Positions 4,946 through 6,331 of a DNA stretch of 6,331 bases are shown here, piece after piece; the stretch's first letter is position 1; the number at the start of each line of letters is the position of its first letter. Source of the stretch: Acidimicrobiia bacterium (GTDB lineage Bacteria > Actinomycetota > Acidimicrobiia > IMCC26256 > PALSA-555); the NCBI GenBank assembly GCA_017853455.1, contig JAFMJM010000142.1, forward strand, positions 1 through 6,331, written 5' to 3'. A program made the position numbers and the translations under genes. The notes beneath the pieces are model-generated. The model was given only the letters and a program-made list of their open reading frames with translations, made no database searches and was not told where the DNA came from.

Positions 4946-6321
4946 TCCCCGGCTCCACCCCCCTCGCGGGCCACCGCAGCAGCACCGCCACCGCCCGCAT
5001 CGTCGACGCACCCGACGGGCGCCCGGTCAGCTTCTTCCGACTCGAGGGCGGCAAGCACGTCGGCGCCATCGGCCCGGCCGAGGGCCAGGTGCTCGAGCGC
5101 GCCGTCCGTCACGCCGTCGACTTCGGGATCCCGGTCGTCGGGGTGATCGCGTCGTCGGGGGCCGACATCGCCGAAGGCATCCCGTCGCTGCACGCCTGGG
5201 GACGGGTCGCCAAGGCGCTCGTCGACGCGTCGGGGGTGGTGCCGACGCTCCTCGCCGTGGTCGGACCGTGCGTGAGCGGGCCGGCCCTCCTGCTCGGGGT
5301 GGTCGACGTCGTGGCGCTCACGGCCGATGCGTTCGCGTACGTCACCGGTCCCGACACGGTGCGCTCGTTCACCGGGGTGGCCGTCGACCATTCGGAGCTC
5401 GGTGGGGCCGGCATCCACGAGCGGCGCAGCGGGGTCGCGACCCTCGTGGCGCACGACGAGGAGGGAGCGCTCGACGCCCTGTGGGCCGTGCTCGAGTACC
5501 TGCCCTCCCACCACCTCGACGATCCGCCGCGCTGGCTCTCGGACGATCCCGTCGACCGGTCGTGCGACCGTGCGGCGGCGGTCGTCCCGGCCCGGGCCAC
5601 CGCGTCCTACGACGTGCGGGACGTGATCGACGACGTCGTCGACGAGCACTCCCGCCTCGAGCTGCGCGCCGGGTTCGCCCCCAACCTCGTGACCGCGCTC
5701 GCCCGGCTCGACGGTCGGACGGTCGGCATCGTGGCCAACCAGCCGATCCAACGGGCCGGGACCCTCGACATCGAGGCGTCGGAGAAGGCCGCCCGGTTCG
5801 TCAACTTCTGCGACTGCTTCAACGTCCCGATCCTGACCCTCGTCGACACGCCGGGGTTCGAGCCCGGCAAGGACCTGGAGTGGCGCGGGATGATCCGTCA
5901 CGGCGCCGAGCTGGTCTACGCCTACGGCGACGCCACCGTTCCGCGTCTGTGCCTCGTGCTGCGCAAGGCCTACGGCGGCGCGTACATCGTGATGGACTCC
6001 AAGGGCCTCGGCAACGACTGGTGCGGCGCCTGGCCGACCGCCGAGATCGCCGTCATGGGCGCTCCGGGTGCGGTGCAGATCCTGTTCGGACGGTCGTTGC
6101 GTGCGATCGAGGACGACGACGCCCGCCTGACCGAGCAGCGGGCGCTCGAGGCCGAGTACGAGGCCCGGTTCACCAATCCGTACGTGGCCGCCGAACGGGG
6201 CTACGTCGACGACGTGATCTCGGCAACTGACACCCGCCGGGTGCTCGCCACGACCCTCGAGCGGCTGCTCACCAAGCGCGAGGTCCGGCCCGCCCGCAAG
6301 CACGGCAACTCCCCGCTCTAG
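4942..6321 (+). CDS. accD: AccD6-like acyl-CoA carboxylase carboxyltransferase (beta) subunit
   Basis: The predicted role is transfer of CO2 from carboxybiotin to acetyl-CoA, giving malonyl-CoA for FabD. The protein is 459 residues, short for AccD/PccB (about 520-550) but close to the mycobacterial AccD6. The C-terminal half is canonical: YDVRDVIDDVVD (223-234), GIVANQP, AGTLDIEASEKAARFVNFCD (272-291), VDTPGFEPG, RKAYGGAYIVM (341-351) and AWPTAEIAVMGAPGA. Ile349 follows GGAY where propionyl-CoA enzymes have Asp, favouring acetyl-CoA. The C-terminus RKHGNSPL is like that of AccD6. The N-terminal half is unusual: ASSGADIAEG (70-79) replaces the family's SGGARxxEG, and GPCVSGPALLLG replaces GPCAGGAxYSPA. 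The GTG start overlaps the fabF stop in GTGA and is the only plausible in-frame start there. No good ribosome binding site is seen, so coupling to fabF is likely. No biotin carboxylase gene is present. Confidence 0.88.
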   Translation: MIPGSTPLAGHRSSTATARIVDAPDGRPVSFFRLEGGKHVGAIGPAEGQVLERAVRHAVDFGIPVVGVIASSGADIAEGIPSLHAWGRVAKALVDASGVVPTLLAVVGPCVSGPALLLGVVDVVALTADAFAYVTGPDTVRSFTGVAVDHSELGGAGIHERRSGVATLVAHDEEGALDALWAVLEYLPSHHLDDPPRWLSDDPVDRSCDRAAAVVPARATASYDVRDVIDDVVDEHSRLELRAGFAPNLVTALARLDGRTVGIVANQPIQRAGTLDIEASEKAARFVNFCDCFNVPILTLVDTPGFEPGKDLEWRGMIRHGAELVYAYGDATVPRLCLVLRKAYGGAYIVMDSKGLGNDWCGAWPTAEIAVMGAPGAVQILFGRSLRAIEDDDARLTEQRALEAEYEARFTNPYVAAERGYVDDVISATDTRRVLATTLERLLTKREVRPARKHGNSPL

Positions 6322-6331
6322 GTCGGTCCGG

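Noticed and set aside
3257..5011. Long minus-strand open frame of 584 codons
   Set aside because: Antisense to acpP and fabF, with no recognisable motifs and biased Gly/Val/Arg composition.
4606..6303. Long minus-strand open frame of 565 codons
   Set aside because: Antisense to the end of fabF and most of accD. It shows no domain signature and the same shadow-frame composition.

Overview
The window is very GC-rich, with G/C at almost every third codon position, GTG as well as ATG starts, and one-base gaps or overlaps between genes. It carries a type II fatty acid synthesis (FAS II) cluster. The style, and the presence of a short actinobacterial AccD6-like carboxyltransferase beside fabF, suggest a high-GC actinobacterium. 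An Acidimicrobiia-like lineage is plausible, but this is an impression that cannot be tested from the sequence alone.

Layout. At the left edge, on the minus strand, is the first 58 codons of a hotdog-fold 3-hydroxyacyl-ACP dehydratase (FabZ-like), cut by the window edge. A 172-base divergent intergenic region follows. It holds two copies of a 14-base quasi-palindrome, TTACC-N4-GGTAR, which look like operators, and a possible leaderless promoter for the dehydratase. Six to seven genes then run rightward: fabD (malonyl-CoA:ACP transacylase), a small biotinyl/lipoyl-fold protein, fabH (KAS III), fabG (ketoacyl-ACP reductase), acpP (acyl carrier protein), fabF (KAS II) and an accD-type carboxyltransferase. 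The fabD-to-fabH junctions and the fabF/accD junction are tightly coupled. The fabG-acpP (47 bases) and acpP-fabF (92 bases) gaps are looser, and the latter contains a palindrome, a possible hairpin and an 11-base tandem duplication.

How it works together. AccD, with biotin carboxylase and biotin carrier subunits not seen here, would make malonyl-CoA. FabD moves malonyl to AcpP. FabH primes the cycle, FabF elongates, FabG reduces the ketone and the divergent FabZ-like enzyme dehydrates. No enoyl-ACP reductase is visible. The arrangement resembles a blend of the Streptomyces fabD-fabH-acpP-fabF cluster and the mycobacterial fabD-acpM-kasA-kasB-accD6 operon.

The unusual parts are the small gene between fabD and fabH, whose product aligns without gaps to the biotin attachment region of BCCP but has glycine where the biotinylated lysine should be, and the AccD homologue, whose C-terminal (biotin-side) half is canonical while the N-terminal glycine-rich motifs are altered. 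Together with the paired operator-like sites, these are the items most worth following up.
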